Shown: in pieces, positions 20,932-30,635 of the stretch
How positions within the stretch are numbered: the stretch's first letter is position 1
Layout of the letters: the number at the start of each line of letters is the position of its first letter
NCBI GenBank assembly: GCA_037893245.1
Contig: JBAIAA010000662.1
Coordinates: 186,001-250,000 of the forward strand
Length of the DNA stretch: 64,000 nt
Direction: 5' to 3'
Origin: Crossaster papposus
Taxonomy: Eukaryota > Echinodermata > Asteroidea > Velatida > Solasteridae
Position numbers and translations under genes: made by a program
The notes under the pieces: generated by a model
Told to the model about the DNA's origin: nothing
Databases searched by the model: none
The model's input: the letters and a program-made list of their open reading frames with translations, nothing else

Positions 20932-22096
20932 ATGGCCCAAGGGGAAGATACCATGACCAAGGCCACGTTTTACGACGAGGCGAAGACTTATTGGGAGGAC
21001 ATCCCGCCAACTGTGAACGGGATGCTTGGTGGTTACGGGACGATCTCTGGCACAGATGTGAAAGGGTCGATAAACTTCATCAAGCCGATGCTGACGGTAG
21101 GAAGATAATGACTTGATGCGCCAATTTTTAAAAACCGAAATAAGCTCACATTAATACACTTTTTGGAAAAGACCCCAGCCCTTTGATGTGATTCACCGAT
21201 TATAAATATTACAACCGGCACGCTCCTCCAAAGTGTATTGACTTTCCCGAACTAAACTGGTTTTACAAACGTAAACAAGAACTTTGATTTTAAACATAAA
21301 CGGAATTTATTCCAACTAGTATTACGTAAATACTGATCTAAATCAACTATTGTCAAACAAAGATTTGTTCCTTTTGTAGAAGCAGTGTGGGACCGTGTGT
21401 GATCTTTTTTCAAACATTGTTTACCACCAATCATGTTTACAATTGTTACAATCTGTTTAAAATTGTGATTAGTTTTTATTTCCAATTTAAAAGCAGCACA
21501 GGTTCATTTTAATGTTGCGGTGTGTTTAAAACGTTTAAGTTAATTTGATAAAATGTATCTAATGTTTTTCTTTTGTTTTTCAGTGCGAATGGAACAAGAG
21601 AGTTGGGTCAGAGAAGGCGTTGGATTGTGGTGCTGGCATCGGCCGTGTTTCCAAGCACGTCTTGCTGCCCTTATTCCAGTCAGTGGATCTTGTCGAACAG
21701 GAGCAGAAATTTCTGGACGAGTCTCCGTCCTTCCTCGGGGAAGCTTCCGGCAACATTGGCAAATACATCTGCTGTGGACTGCAAGACTTTGTGCCGCAGG
21801 CTAAGCACTACGACGTGATATGGTGTCAGTGGGTTCTAGGTCATCTCACAGACGAACACCTTGTCCATTTCTTCAAGCGTTGTAAAGAAGGTCTTAAGGA
21901 TGGGGGTGTTATATGCGTCAAGGAGAACATCTCCAAGAAAGGGGTTATATTAGACGAGCAAGACAGTAGCATGACCAGATCCTCCAAGGAACTCACCAAG
22001 ATCTTCCGCAAAGCGGGACTCAAGATCTTGAAGGAGGAAGTACAGAGGAACTTTCCTTTAGAGATATACATGGTTAAGATGTTTGCACTTCGATGA
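20932..22096 (+). CDS. NTMT1: N-terminal Xaa-Pro-Lys methyltransferase 1
   Basis: Two exons, 20932-21096 and 21584-22096 (225 residues; human NTMT1 has 223). The enzyme methylates the alpha-amino group of proteins that start X-Pro-Lys after Met removal, such as RCC1, using S-adenosylmethionine. Visible family signatures: KTYWEDIPPTVNGMLGGYG near residues 18-36; the SAM-binding ALDCGAGIGR at 67-76; YICCGLQDF and YDVIWCQWVLGHLTD in the central fold; and the C-terminal FALR identical to human. The start MAQGEDTMTK follows TTATC, and the protein length fits. The intron is phase 0 with GTAGGA and TTTTTCAG. AATAAATAA near 22217 may serve as the poly-A signal. URM1 follows on the same strand about 1.2 kb downstream. 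Confidence 0.95.
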
Positions 22097-22309
22097 ATGT
22101 CTGTTAATGTTATGTTTTAAAGTTAAGAGCAGTAGAGTTTTCAATTTCAAGAATAAGATTGCCCTCCAAAGGTCCCAGTACTGATGAATTAGAATAGTAT
22201 ATCTTTCAAAGTGTGGAATAAATAATCTTTAAAATATTTCAAAAGGAAAAGAAGTTTAGGTTTACGCCAGAAGTTTGCTTATGTATATTTTTCTATCGGT
22301 ACATGATGC

Positions 22310-22560
22310 ATGTCTTTTCCAGTCCAATGCGGGGAGTCAGATTGGCACAGGGTTCCTTCCTTTTCTTCCACCGCTTTGACCCGGGTTCAAATCCTGCCCG
22401 GGCCAATATGTGAATTTGGTTATCAGTCCCTGCCTGTTTTCTTGGGGTTTTCCCCAGAATGTTCTTGTGGGGTTTTCCTCCCACCTCTAATTCCTTCACA
22501 ATGTCTTCATGTTACTTGGACTCGTAGAGATCAGTGATTTGCACTGAATGGGCTACACAG
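22310..22560 (+). repeat. tRNA-derived SINE
   Basis: A-box-like sequence AGATTGGCACAGGGTTCC and a clear B box GGTTCAAATCC (within CCGGGTTCAAATCCTGCC), followed by a body with CTTGGGGTTTTCCCCAGAAT. Related copies are at 10915 (reverse) and 50545. Confidence 0.7.
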
Positions 22561-23005
22561 GTAAACAAAATAAGAAATAATTAAACACCAAAGTGTAAAG
22601 TGAGCATTTTTGTTTTATAAGATAAAAACCTTTTGTTTATAAGATTGAAAAGTTTTTTTTACTAGAATTAAATACATGTACAGTGTTTTACTTTGTTTCT
22701 AGACAACTACTGGAATGATTTCTCCCCAATATCGTAAATGAGATTTCGAATCAAGTGATACAAATGGTGTACCTCAACAGAGTTTCTACAAACTAGATTT
22801 TTTTTTTGTAAAAAAATGTTTTAAAACAAAAAACATTTGACGCATGCCTTCCATAATGCAGTGTGCGAAAATATATAAGTCGATCTTTACCCCTACACGT
22901 GCAAGTATTTTTTTTTTTTCAAGAATAGTATTTTTCACAATTACTGTATATTTTATAACAAAATCACAATACAAATTTCATAATTTTTAATTTTCCAAAA
23001 AGAAA

Positions 23006-23259
23006 AGAGGGCGACAATCTATTTTAAAGACCGATTAACTATCTACGTTTGAACGTATGAGGGCAGTGTACAATTTTATTGGTGCTGTGGTTCGACAATA
23101 TTTGTCGTAAGAGGGCGACAAACTTAAATATTTAATATATTTGTGTAATTTGTTAACACTAGAGGGCGACAACAAAATTATTCTTCACCACTGGCCAATG
23201 TTAACCACAAGAGGGCGGTACACAAACGATTGTCCAAACTCCAGCGCAAGAGGGCGATA
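23006..23259 (+). promoter_or_regulatory. Six phased AGAGGGCG motifs upstream of URM1
   Basis: AGAGGGCGAC-type motifs occur at 23006, 23058 (TGAGGGCAG), 23110, 23161, 23210 and 23249, spaced 52, 52, 51, 49 and 39 bp, with the last 18 bp before the URM1 ATG. Intervening sequence is only weakly alike. The site at 23205-23218 (CCACAAGAGGGCGG) fits the CTCF core with about one mismatch. A role in regulation is inference. Confidence 0.5.
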
Positions 23260-23276
23260 ACTATAACACATTCAAG

Positions 23277-25698
23277 ATGGCAGCGCCCATAGATTCTCTC
23301 CAATCATGTGAATCGGAATCCGATCGTTTGCCGATTTGTCTTGAATTCAGGTATAAAATATAAAAATATATTTATGTATGATACAATGAGATAAAGTTCG
23401 AAGGCCGCCGTTTTAACAAGCACTATCCGCTGGGTGATACTTGTGATTTCAACTTTTTAAACTGGATTTAGTATTTTACTAACGTAACGTCAACGACTCC
23501 ATAATATTTCACTCATAAAACTCAAAACTGAGTGATGATAAAGCAACAAACGTATATTTCTATTTAAAAAAAGTTTCTTTTCAGAACCTTTGTGCCTGTG
23601 GCAAAAAGGTTTACATAGTTGCTGCATCTTCTTCATATTGTCAGAGTGGGTTTTCACTTACGTTTTTACCCCCTAACACAGTAACAGTACTAATACTATT
23701 AAATTGTTACTTATCACTATATCAGTTTATAATGTTTATGTTTTAAATAAAGTGGTGGAGCAGAGCTTCTATTTGACAAAATCAAGAAACATGACATCAC
23801 ACTAGATACTTCAAATGGAGCAAAATGTGAGTACACTAGTACAAGTACAACACTTTTCACTTAACGACCAAATGAAAAGTACTAAAATACGTAGCCCTAC
23901 TATTGTTACTAATGCAGTTTTCGTATTCCTCTGTTTTTTTTGTCATGTAAGTTAATACATTGCAAAAACTTCAATGGGTTGAAACAGGTTATATTGCAGA
24001 CTTATCAAAGTAAATGCAAAGTTAACCGTAACTCCCTAGGCTAGGGTGTGTGCGAAATCATATTGATTTGGGACGGTTAGGGTTAATTTGATTTGAATTT
24101 TAGTCTCATCTCAGCAACACTTTTGAGTCAACTCGAACCTTCGTCAAATCGTACCTTCAGTTAAGACAATGCGTGTCGCGCATGCCCACAAGCTTCGCAC
24201 GGTTGAGTTTAATTATTACAGATAAAACAAAGAACATCAATTGTTTTATGTAAGAACAATAGTCACTACAATCAGTAATGTCCCAGTAGGAGTTGCCCAA
24301 GGTACGAGGTTGACCTGTTATCTCAGTAACTAAAAGTTTACTGCAGACAATATTTTTAAGTTGTCTGGTTTCTTATACACATCGTTGTATTGTAAACTTC
24401 TGTACAGCTGTGTAATGTTATGTTTTTTGGTTTTCCAGGGAATATTAGAAGACTTATATCTTGGATCAAAGACAACCTGCTGAAACAAAGACCAGAACTG
24501 TTTGTCCAAAATAACACAGTGTAAGTTAAAGATATACATTTTAAGAACGGTAAGATAAAAACTTACATTAACTGTGCAAGCTTCACAATCCTTAGACTGC
24601 CCCTTGTGTGCCTGTCAAGTTGTCAAGCAAGTTTTCCTCATGTAGTGCCATCATTCTTCTGCTCCAGTCCACGTTTAACTTTGTGTAGCTAACTCTATTC
24701 CTCTAGAGCATACAGTTTGTTCCCTTGTACCAGAGTTGTCTTCGAGTCCCTGCAAGTTCTTTTACAAGTCCAGCCACAAGTCCATTCATAAAGCCAGTCA
24801 TAAGTAACTGGTTGAACAATGACAAAGGAATGCTTTTGTCAAAGCTCATTTGAATAGCTTGCAATTTGAATTGGAACTGGAGGACTTGTGATGGACTTGA
24901 CGTCATGCTGTTCAGTCACACAGACTGACCTACATTTCTTAGTGAAGAATGTACTGCCATTCCAGTCATTTTCTATTTGACAATAGGGCCGAAGAGTACA
25001 TACTTGTCATGAGTTTTGCTTTATGCAAGGACAGCCAAAGACTGATTGAATGAAAGTTCTACACTTTAAAGAATGCTTTCCATCAAGAAAAACCAGTGTT
25101 GCATGGATTTTAGATTGAAATAAGGAATCATTGGCAGTATTGCGCATGCTTAATTAAGGGTGGTCATGATAATTAGGAAAGTGACTGGTTACGTCAGAGG
25201 GTTTAAATTGGTCTGATTTTGCCCTATTTGTTTCTTTAGGAGGCCTGGAATTTTGGTTTTAGTAAATGATGCGGACTGGGAATTAGTGGTAAGTTGTCTC
25301 ATTTCTTAAGAGGAAATGTTGAGGGTGTGAGTGATGCGTTAGTGCTAGGTGTACGCATGGTACCTCAATACAGACTTGATATGTTCTCACAAAACTGCAA
25401 GGGTAGCTTGCCATTTCAACCCCAATCAAGCCTATAGAATATGGAACCAAAAGGCCATGATAAATATTACCAAAACTAGTTAAAAAGTGATGTGAATGAA
25501 TAATCTCACAAAACTTAATAGCTTTGTGAACTGTAATGTTAAGAAGGCTGGTGAGCAGGCATAGGAACCGTTGACTGATATCTCTGTTTAGTTTAATGCA
25601 GCAATTGTCATTTTCTCTACTGTGTTCAGGGTGAGTTAGACTACGATCTCCAATCCAATGACCGGATAGTCTTCATATCAACGCTGCATGGCGGATGA
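23277..25698 (+). CDS. URM1: Ubiquitin-related modifier 1
   Basis: Five exons: 23277-23350, 23753-23826, 24439-24520, 25240-25288 and 25630-25698 (348 nt, 115 residues), with consistent phases. URM1 is a ubiquitin-like sulfur carrier: its C-terminal Gly-Gly is thiocarboxylated by the E1-like MOCS3/Uba4 and delivers sulfur for 2-thiolation of wobble uridine in certain tRNAs; it can also be conjugated to proteins. Family blocks: [46 protein letters not shown], and the exact C-terminus FISTLHGG. The N-terminus ([17 protein letters not shown]) is about 14 residues longer than in human and has no recognised motif. The intron 1 acceptor (AAATAAAG) lacks a good pyrimidine tract, but the reading frame demands it. 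Confidence 0.93.
24022..24086. repeat. Short TTAA-CCCTAACC MITE, copy 2
   Basis: A 65-bp copy in URM1 intron 2, inverted relative to the one at 790-857. It starts TTAACCGTAACTCCC and ends GGACGGTTAGGGTTAA. Confidence 0.65.
24703..24910. repeat. Dispersed repeat with AGAGTTGTCTTCGAGTCC end, copy 1
   Basis: Similar in opposite orientation to 63045-63195. Shared blocks include ACAAGTCCATTCATAAAGCC and GAACAATGACAA. Its two ends are partly inverted (GAGTCC.../...GGACTTG). Located in URM1 intron 3. Confidence 0.5.
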
Positions 25699-26447
25699 TA
25701 GCAACGTGGCTTCAGAATCCCTACCTTATTCTTTTATATTTACCATCACGGACGACAAGATAGACATTTTAAAAAGGAGATACCAAAAATACCTGGAAAG
25801 ATAATTACTCTCGTGACCAGTAATCAGGGCATTAAATCTTCATATCTTCGAAGTTAAGAAGTTAAAAAATGCAGGCAAATACTAAAAAACAAAACCACAA
25901 AAAGTACATATAGAAACTCAAGGTCTGTAAGCTATGAGTAGGTAGTTAATATTTTCACATGCACTTTATATTTGATTATACAATTGTTATTGTTTTACAA
26001 TTCCGATAGGAAAAAAAAAGTTACAATATCGGCCACAAATTTTCCACAAGTCTACTTTTTCGTTATACACATGATATACTATACAATGGTTGATAATGTT
26101 AAGAATGTATACACAATATAAGGAGATAAAGCTGTCTTATGCCATTGAATACTACTCTATAAACTTATACTCTATATTGACTTCTGAAAACCAGGACTAT
26201 GTCAAATATTGCAGGTTTTTGAGAAATTTGCACAGCTATTTTTCAGGGTTTAAGAAATGTTATTCAATAATCGTGAAGGAAAAAGTGTAAACAAGAGGAA
26301 ATTTCCAAAATGTTATCTTCACCATTCTGAAGATCAGTGTAAATGTATGGTTATGTTTTTTTCCTATCACTTAACCCTTCTGCTGTCTGAACAGTCACAG
26401 TCGGTCCACAATTCAACCCTTCCGAGTCGTGCCTTTTAATATACACA
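25699..26447. other. URM1 3' flank
   Basis: No gene seen. It presumably includes the URM1 3' UTR. Confidence 0.4.
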
Positions 26448-26694
26448 GACTAGTCACTAACGGTGATCAGATCATATTTCTTCATATGAAGCACGATATG
26501 TGGCAGAGAAAACCCCCCTCTTTTGTGTTGACCATTGTGTTCCCGGAATCTCAGGAATTCTTTTTAGGTTTCAAGGGGGGATGGGTTAGGTTACAATAGT
26601 GTGGAGTGCGTATAAAGTATAGGGATAAGAGGGGGGTACCCCTCTGCCACATATCGTGCTGGGTATATATTTCTTGTAGGCACTGTGACTAGTC
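26448..26694. repeat. Foldback repeat with GACTAGTCAC ends
   Basis: Ends GACTAGTCAC and GTGACTAGTC. Inner perfect arms AGCACGATATGTGGCAGAG (about 26491) and CTCTGCCACATATCGTGCT (about 26642). No coding content. Confidence 0.65.
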
Positions 26695-26974
26695 AAATTC
26701 CATTAAGAGACCGAATCAGGTAACTGGTAGGTACAACTAGCTTAATATCAATCACCTTCAGTCATAGCTACATAAACACTCGCAGCCAGTCAATCCTGCG
26801 GTATATAGGCAGAGAGGACTCAACTGTTAAAAAAAACAGTCACTTGATAGATTTGAACTGCTGGAATGGCTTTGTTGAATTTAACAGTCGCATAGGGAGG
26901 AATAATTTATGTTATCCGTTTGTACGCAAATCTTTTACCAAGAAGTGCAATAACCATAGGCAATTAACGCATTT

Positions 26975-27130
26975 GTGACCCAGCACGAGTAAATGACACA
27001 CCTTGCGGCAAAAATAAAAATTGAGATTTTGATTTCATCATTTAAAGCTTGTTTAGCTTTAAATGATGAAATCAAAATCTCAAATTTTATTTTTGCTTCA
27101 AAGTGTCTCATTTACTCGTGCTGGGTCACA
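26975..27130. repeat. Near-perfect 156-bp palindromic MITE
   Basis: Starts TGTGACCCAGCACGAGTAAA and ends with its complement. The arms nearly meet around AAGCTTGTTTAGCTT, so the whole unit folds into one hairpin. Mismatches are few, suggesting a young copy. Confidence 0.75.
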
Positions 27131-27398
27131 TTTATGTATAACGCATTCATCATGTTTTAACCTAATAACCTCTGATGATGCCAACTAGAAATTTTAAAAA
27201 AAGAATAACTTTCCTGAAGTCACATGAAAATAATATAAAAGTGTGTGCAAAAACTTCATTTATAAATAAATAATATACCAAATCTGGAGGACAAAATTGG
27301 TGTCTTTGTGCAAGCTTATCTAATCAAGACTAAAAGTAAGCTTTAATTCCCTATTTTGGAAAAAACGAAGGGTAATATTAGTATAGGGTGATAATTGG

Positions 27399-27708
27399 GA
27401 TGAAAACCAAATTTTGGAATATGATTATGTCCTCTTAAGGGGTTATGCATTGAGTCATTTGGGAGAAATGTTGCATAGTAAGGGCTAAACAAGTCGTTCA
27501 TATTTAGCACCTTAATACCAACTGATCGTGTAATACATATTTCGTATATTCCAGTAGGTATAAAACAAATTTTGGTTTTTGGCCAGGGTGGGGGTTATTT
27601 TCATGCTAGATAACCACTTCCTGTGCAAAATATCTCCCAAATGACCCAATGCATCACCCCTGAACTTAAGTGGACGTAATCATATTAACAAATTTAGGTT
27701 TTCATTAA
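27399..27708. repeat. Foldback repeat, about 310 bp
   Basis: The left arm near 27410-27480 (ATGATTATGTCCTCTTAAGG, GCATTGAGTCATTTGGGAGA) returns in complement at 27606-27705 (TCTCCCAAATGACCCAATGC, CTTAAGTGGACGTAATCAT). Confidence 0.6.
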
Positions 27709-28239
27709 AAATGAAAAAAAAACACCAAAAAGTTTACTTTTACTAAACTTTCTACTTTTTAGACGAAAAATATGTTAAATAGAATAATGACTAAACCTTT
27801 TAATATACACTTTATAGCGAGATACAACATTTTTCTGCTTTTATAATGATTCAAGGAAACATTACTGCCTATCTATGTCTATGAACATTGAATTTAACTT
27901 TATGTAACGTAAAATTTAAAAATGGAATGCCAAAGTTGGAAAAACTCTTATTACCTCTCATTAATATACATTCTGAAACCGTAATGTCCGTAATCTAAAC
28001 GTTTTCCTTCCAATGCCGTTTGTGTTTCTAAACGAACAGACAATCCACAGACTCCAGTTATGGAGGATGTATCGCGTATCTTCACACACTATGATATAAT
28101 TTCCTATTTTATTTTTTTAGTGAAGATGAAAGTTGAACTTATTTAATTTACAAGAAGTTTCACCAGGAGAATTAATTCAATTTTATTGTATTGCACTTCT
28201 GTTTTCAATAATGTACCTGTAATAAGATACACGTTTCTT

Positions 28240-28323
28240 CAACCCTTTCCTTATCAATGTCGAGTTTACTCGATGGTTTTGAGCATGGTGTTAACAAAAA
28301 ACATGGTAAGGAAAGGGTTAATA
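28240..28323. repeat. Small hairpin repeat
   Basis: The arms AACCCTTTCCTTATC and GGTAAGGAAAGGGTTAA surround a loop holding GTCGAGTTTACTCGATGG. The right end is a TTAA. Confidence 0.45.
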
Positions 28324-28825
28324 ATACACAGTCCAATTTAACTTTTAGTGCAATATCAAAGCGAAGCACACACAACAAAGCGCAGATGTGGCGCCCTTCG
28401 TGATATCCACAGCTAACTGCTAAATATCACTACTGTATAATGTATGCCATAAACTGAATTACGTTAAAGGAATTAATTTAATCCAAACTACAGCCTATCT
28501 ACGGGACATGATGTACCAATCCCCAGAACTGGCAGAAATTAAATTTCTAATTTTAAAGTTTGTTCAAACACCCCCAGCCCCACCACCCTTTTTTTGTTTA
28601 CATCATTAAGGTCATATCATATTTTCTTTACATTCTTTGAAGCACACACCCGTGTGAATCCAGTTATACGAACTAAACTCACCTCATTCTGAAATTTAAA
28701 CCACAATTGACATTAATATCGTATTAGATACATTTTACAACTTGTTTTTTAAAATACATCTTGGAATCTAGTTAGTATCATATCTTAGCTAGTATCATAT
28801 TTATATAGTTTTATCTTTTACTAGT

Positions 28826-29589
28826 TTAAAGGTAGGAGACACCATTTACAGATATCGAAAATATTTATTACCAAATTATTAAGAAATATCTTACTCATTT
28901 AAAAGTAAATAATGATTCTAGGCTTCCAGCAAAATGATTGCGCTAGATATCTTGTAATTATTCCGAAAAATAACATTTTATAAAGAAAAGTTTGTGATTG
29001 CCGGACGGCGATCGCGAAAAACTAAAATAATATAAAATTAACTGCTCGACGCCGGTTGAAAACAAACGCTGTTTTTCGTATTTTTCTCAGCATCCATGAT
29101 TGTAAAACTTCGAACAAGTCAGTTAAATGATATTTACTATAAAATACAACCTCCCAAATCCACCCATTCCTGATAATTCAAGCAATTACCAATGGTGTAT
29201 CTTACCTTTACATCCACCCATTCGTGATATATCAAGCAATTACCAATGGTGTATCCTACCTTTACATCCATCCATTCCTGATAATTCAAGCAATTACCAA
29301 TGGTGTATCCTACCTTTACATCCACCCATTCCTGATAATTCAAGCAATTACCAATGGTGTATCCTACCTTTACATCCACCCATTCCTGATAATTCAAGCA
29401 ATTACCAATGGTGTATCCTACCTTTAAATCCACCCATTCATGATAATTCAAGCAATTCCCAATGGTGTATCCTACCTTTAAATCCACCCATTCATGAAAA
29501 TTCAAGCAATTCCCAATGGTGTATCCTACCTTTACATTCACCCATTCATGATAATTCAAGCAATTCCCAACGGTGTATCCTACCTTTAA
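28826..29589. repeat. Family C MITE whose terminal segment is amplified in tandem
   Basis: The left end TTAAAGGTAGGAGACACCAT and the right end GGTGTATCCTACCTTTAA mark a family C element. From about 29140 on, the terminal segment (TGATAATTCAAGCAATTACC through CCTACCTTTA) is repeated about eight times with a 54-bp period. Because 54 is a multiple of three, long open frames arise on both strands; they are not genes. Confidence 0.8.
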
Positions 29590-30635
29590 ACCAGTAGCCC
29601 CAAAATGTCTTACAACTACCAGTCATGTTATACTCGACCAAAGTCAACGATTACAGCTGAATATTATAAAATTTGACTTAAAAACTGCAACTACTGTACT
29701 CTGAAATTGTCCCCTAAATCTAAGGGAATTAATAGATAATGACAGAAAAAGTTTTGGAATGATTTGGTTATGAAAAAGGATAAACGAAAGTACTACTTTT
29801 GTTGATGATACAATTGTATCATCAATATGTACTTACAATTTTCTTTTTAAGGATATTAAGACTCTACAGGTTCTCTCCAAACTATTCTACGATTCAAACC
29901 TTTAAATAGAGGGAAACTGTACTATTACTGACTGTTCTAATAGAACTCAACAATTTTAATCCACAACCAGCCAAAAGGAATTGTTTTGTCGATCACATAT
30001 CTTTCACAATTACAAAAAAAATATTCATTTGATTTGTCTCAGCTTTCGTGCAACACTCTCACAAATCAAATATTCCTTTCTATCTGGTACATATTGCTTT
30101 TTTAACTTCAATTTATGGAACAAATTATGTTGAAATACTCCGACACCACATTCCTCTGAAGAATAAACACGACAGCCAAATGGTGATCAAGACTGGGCAA
30201 CAAACCCAAAGAGATAGCTATATGCAAGTTGCTCAAGTTTAACTTAAAAAAAACCACTATTTTATGCATGATTTTTCTGTTTTTGTACTGTAACACCAAT
30301 CGCAGATGTCAAAATAATCTTGTCTCAATTTCAACCTACAATGAGCCAACATTTCAACAGTCAACTACTGAACAATTTGTACCTTATGTTAAATAGCTCC
30401 CTCTAGTGTTACAACCTTCCCAATAATTTTGTTCTCATTTCTCTTGTAACAGCATGTGTTTTTCCGAGTCATTGCCAAAGAAATACTGACCAAACCTACC
30501 ACGTTGTGTCAATTTCCTAGCGGATGACGACGACGACTGTGTTGATGGCAAACTCGGGCCGAGTTGGTTGTTTAATTTGCTAGGTTCTGATTGGCTGCAG
30601 CCCGGTTCAGTAGGTCTGTGATTGGTTGCCAACAT
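29590..30635. other. Downstream flank of STXBP1
   Basis: No gene seen. It should contain the 3' UTR of the minus-strand STXBP1, whose stop codon is at 30636. Confidence 0.45.

Noticed and set aside
29127-29597. 156- and 140-codon frames on opposite strands
   Set aside because: The 54-bp tandem repeat at the end of a MITE keeps these frames open; there is no protein signature.
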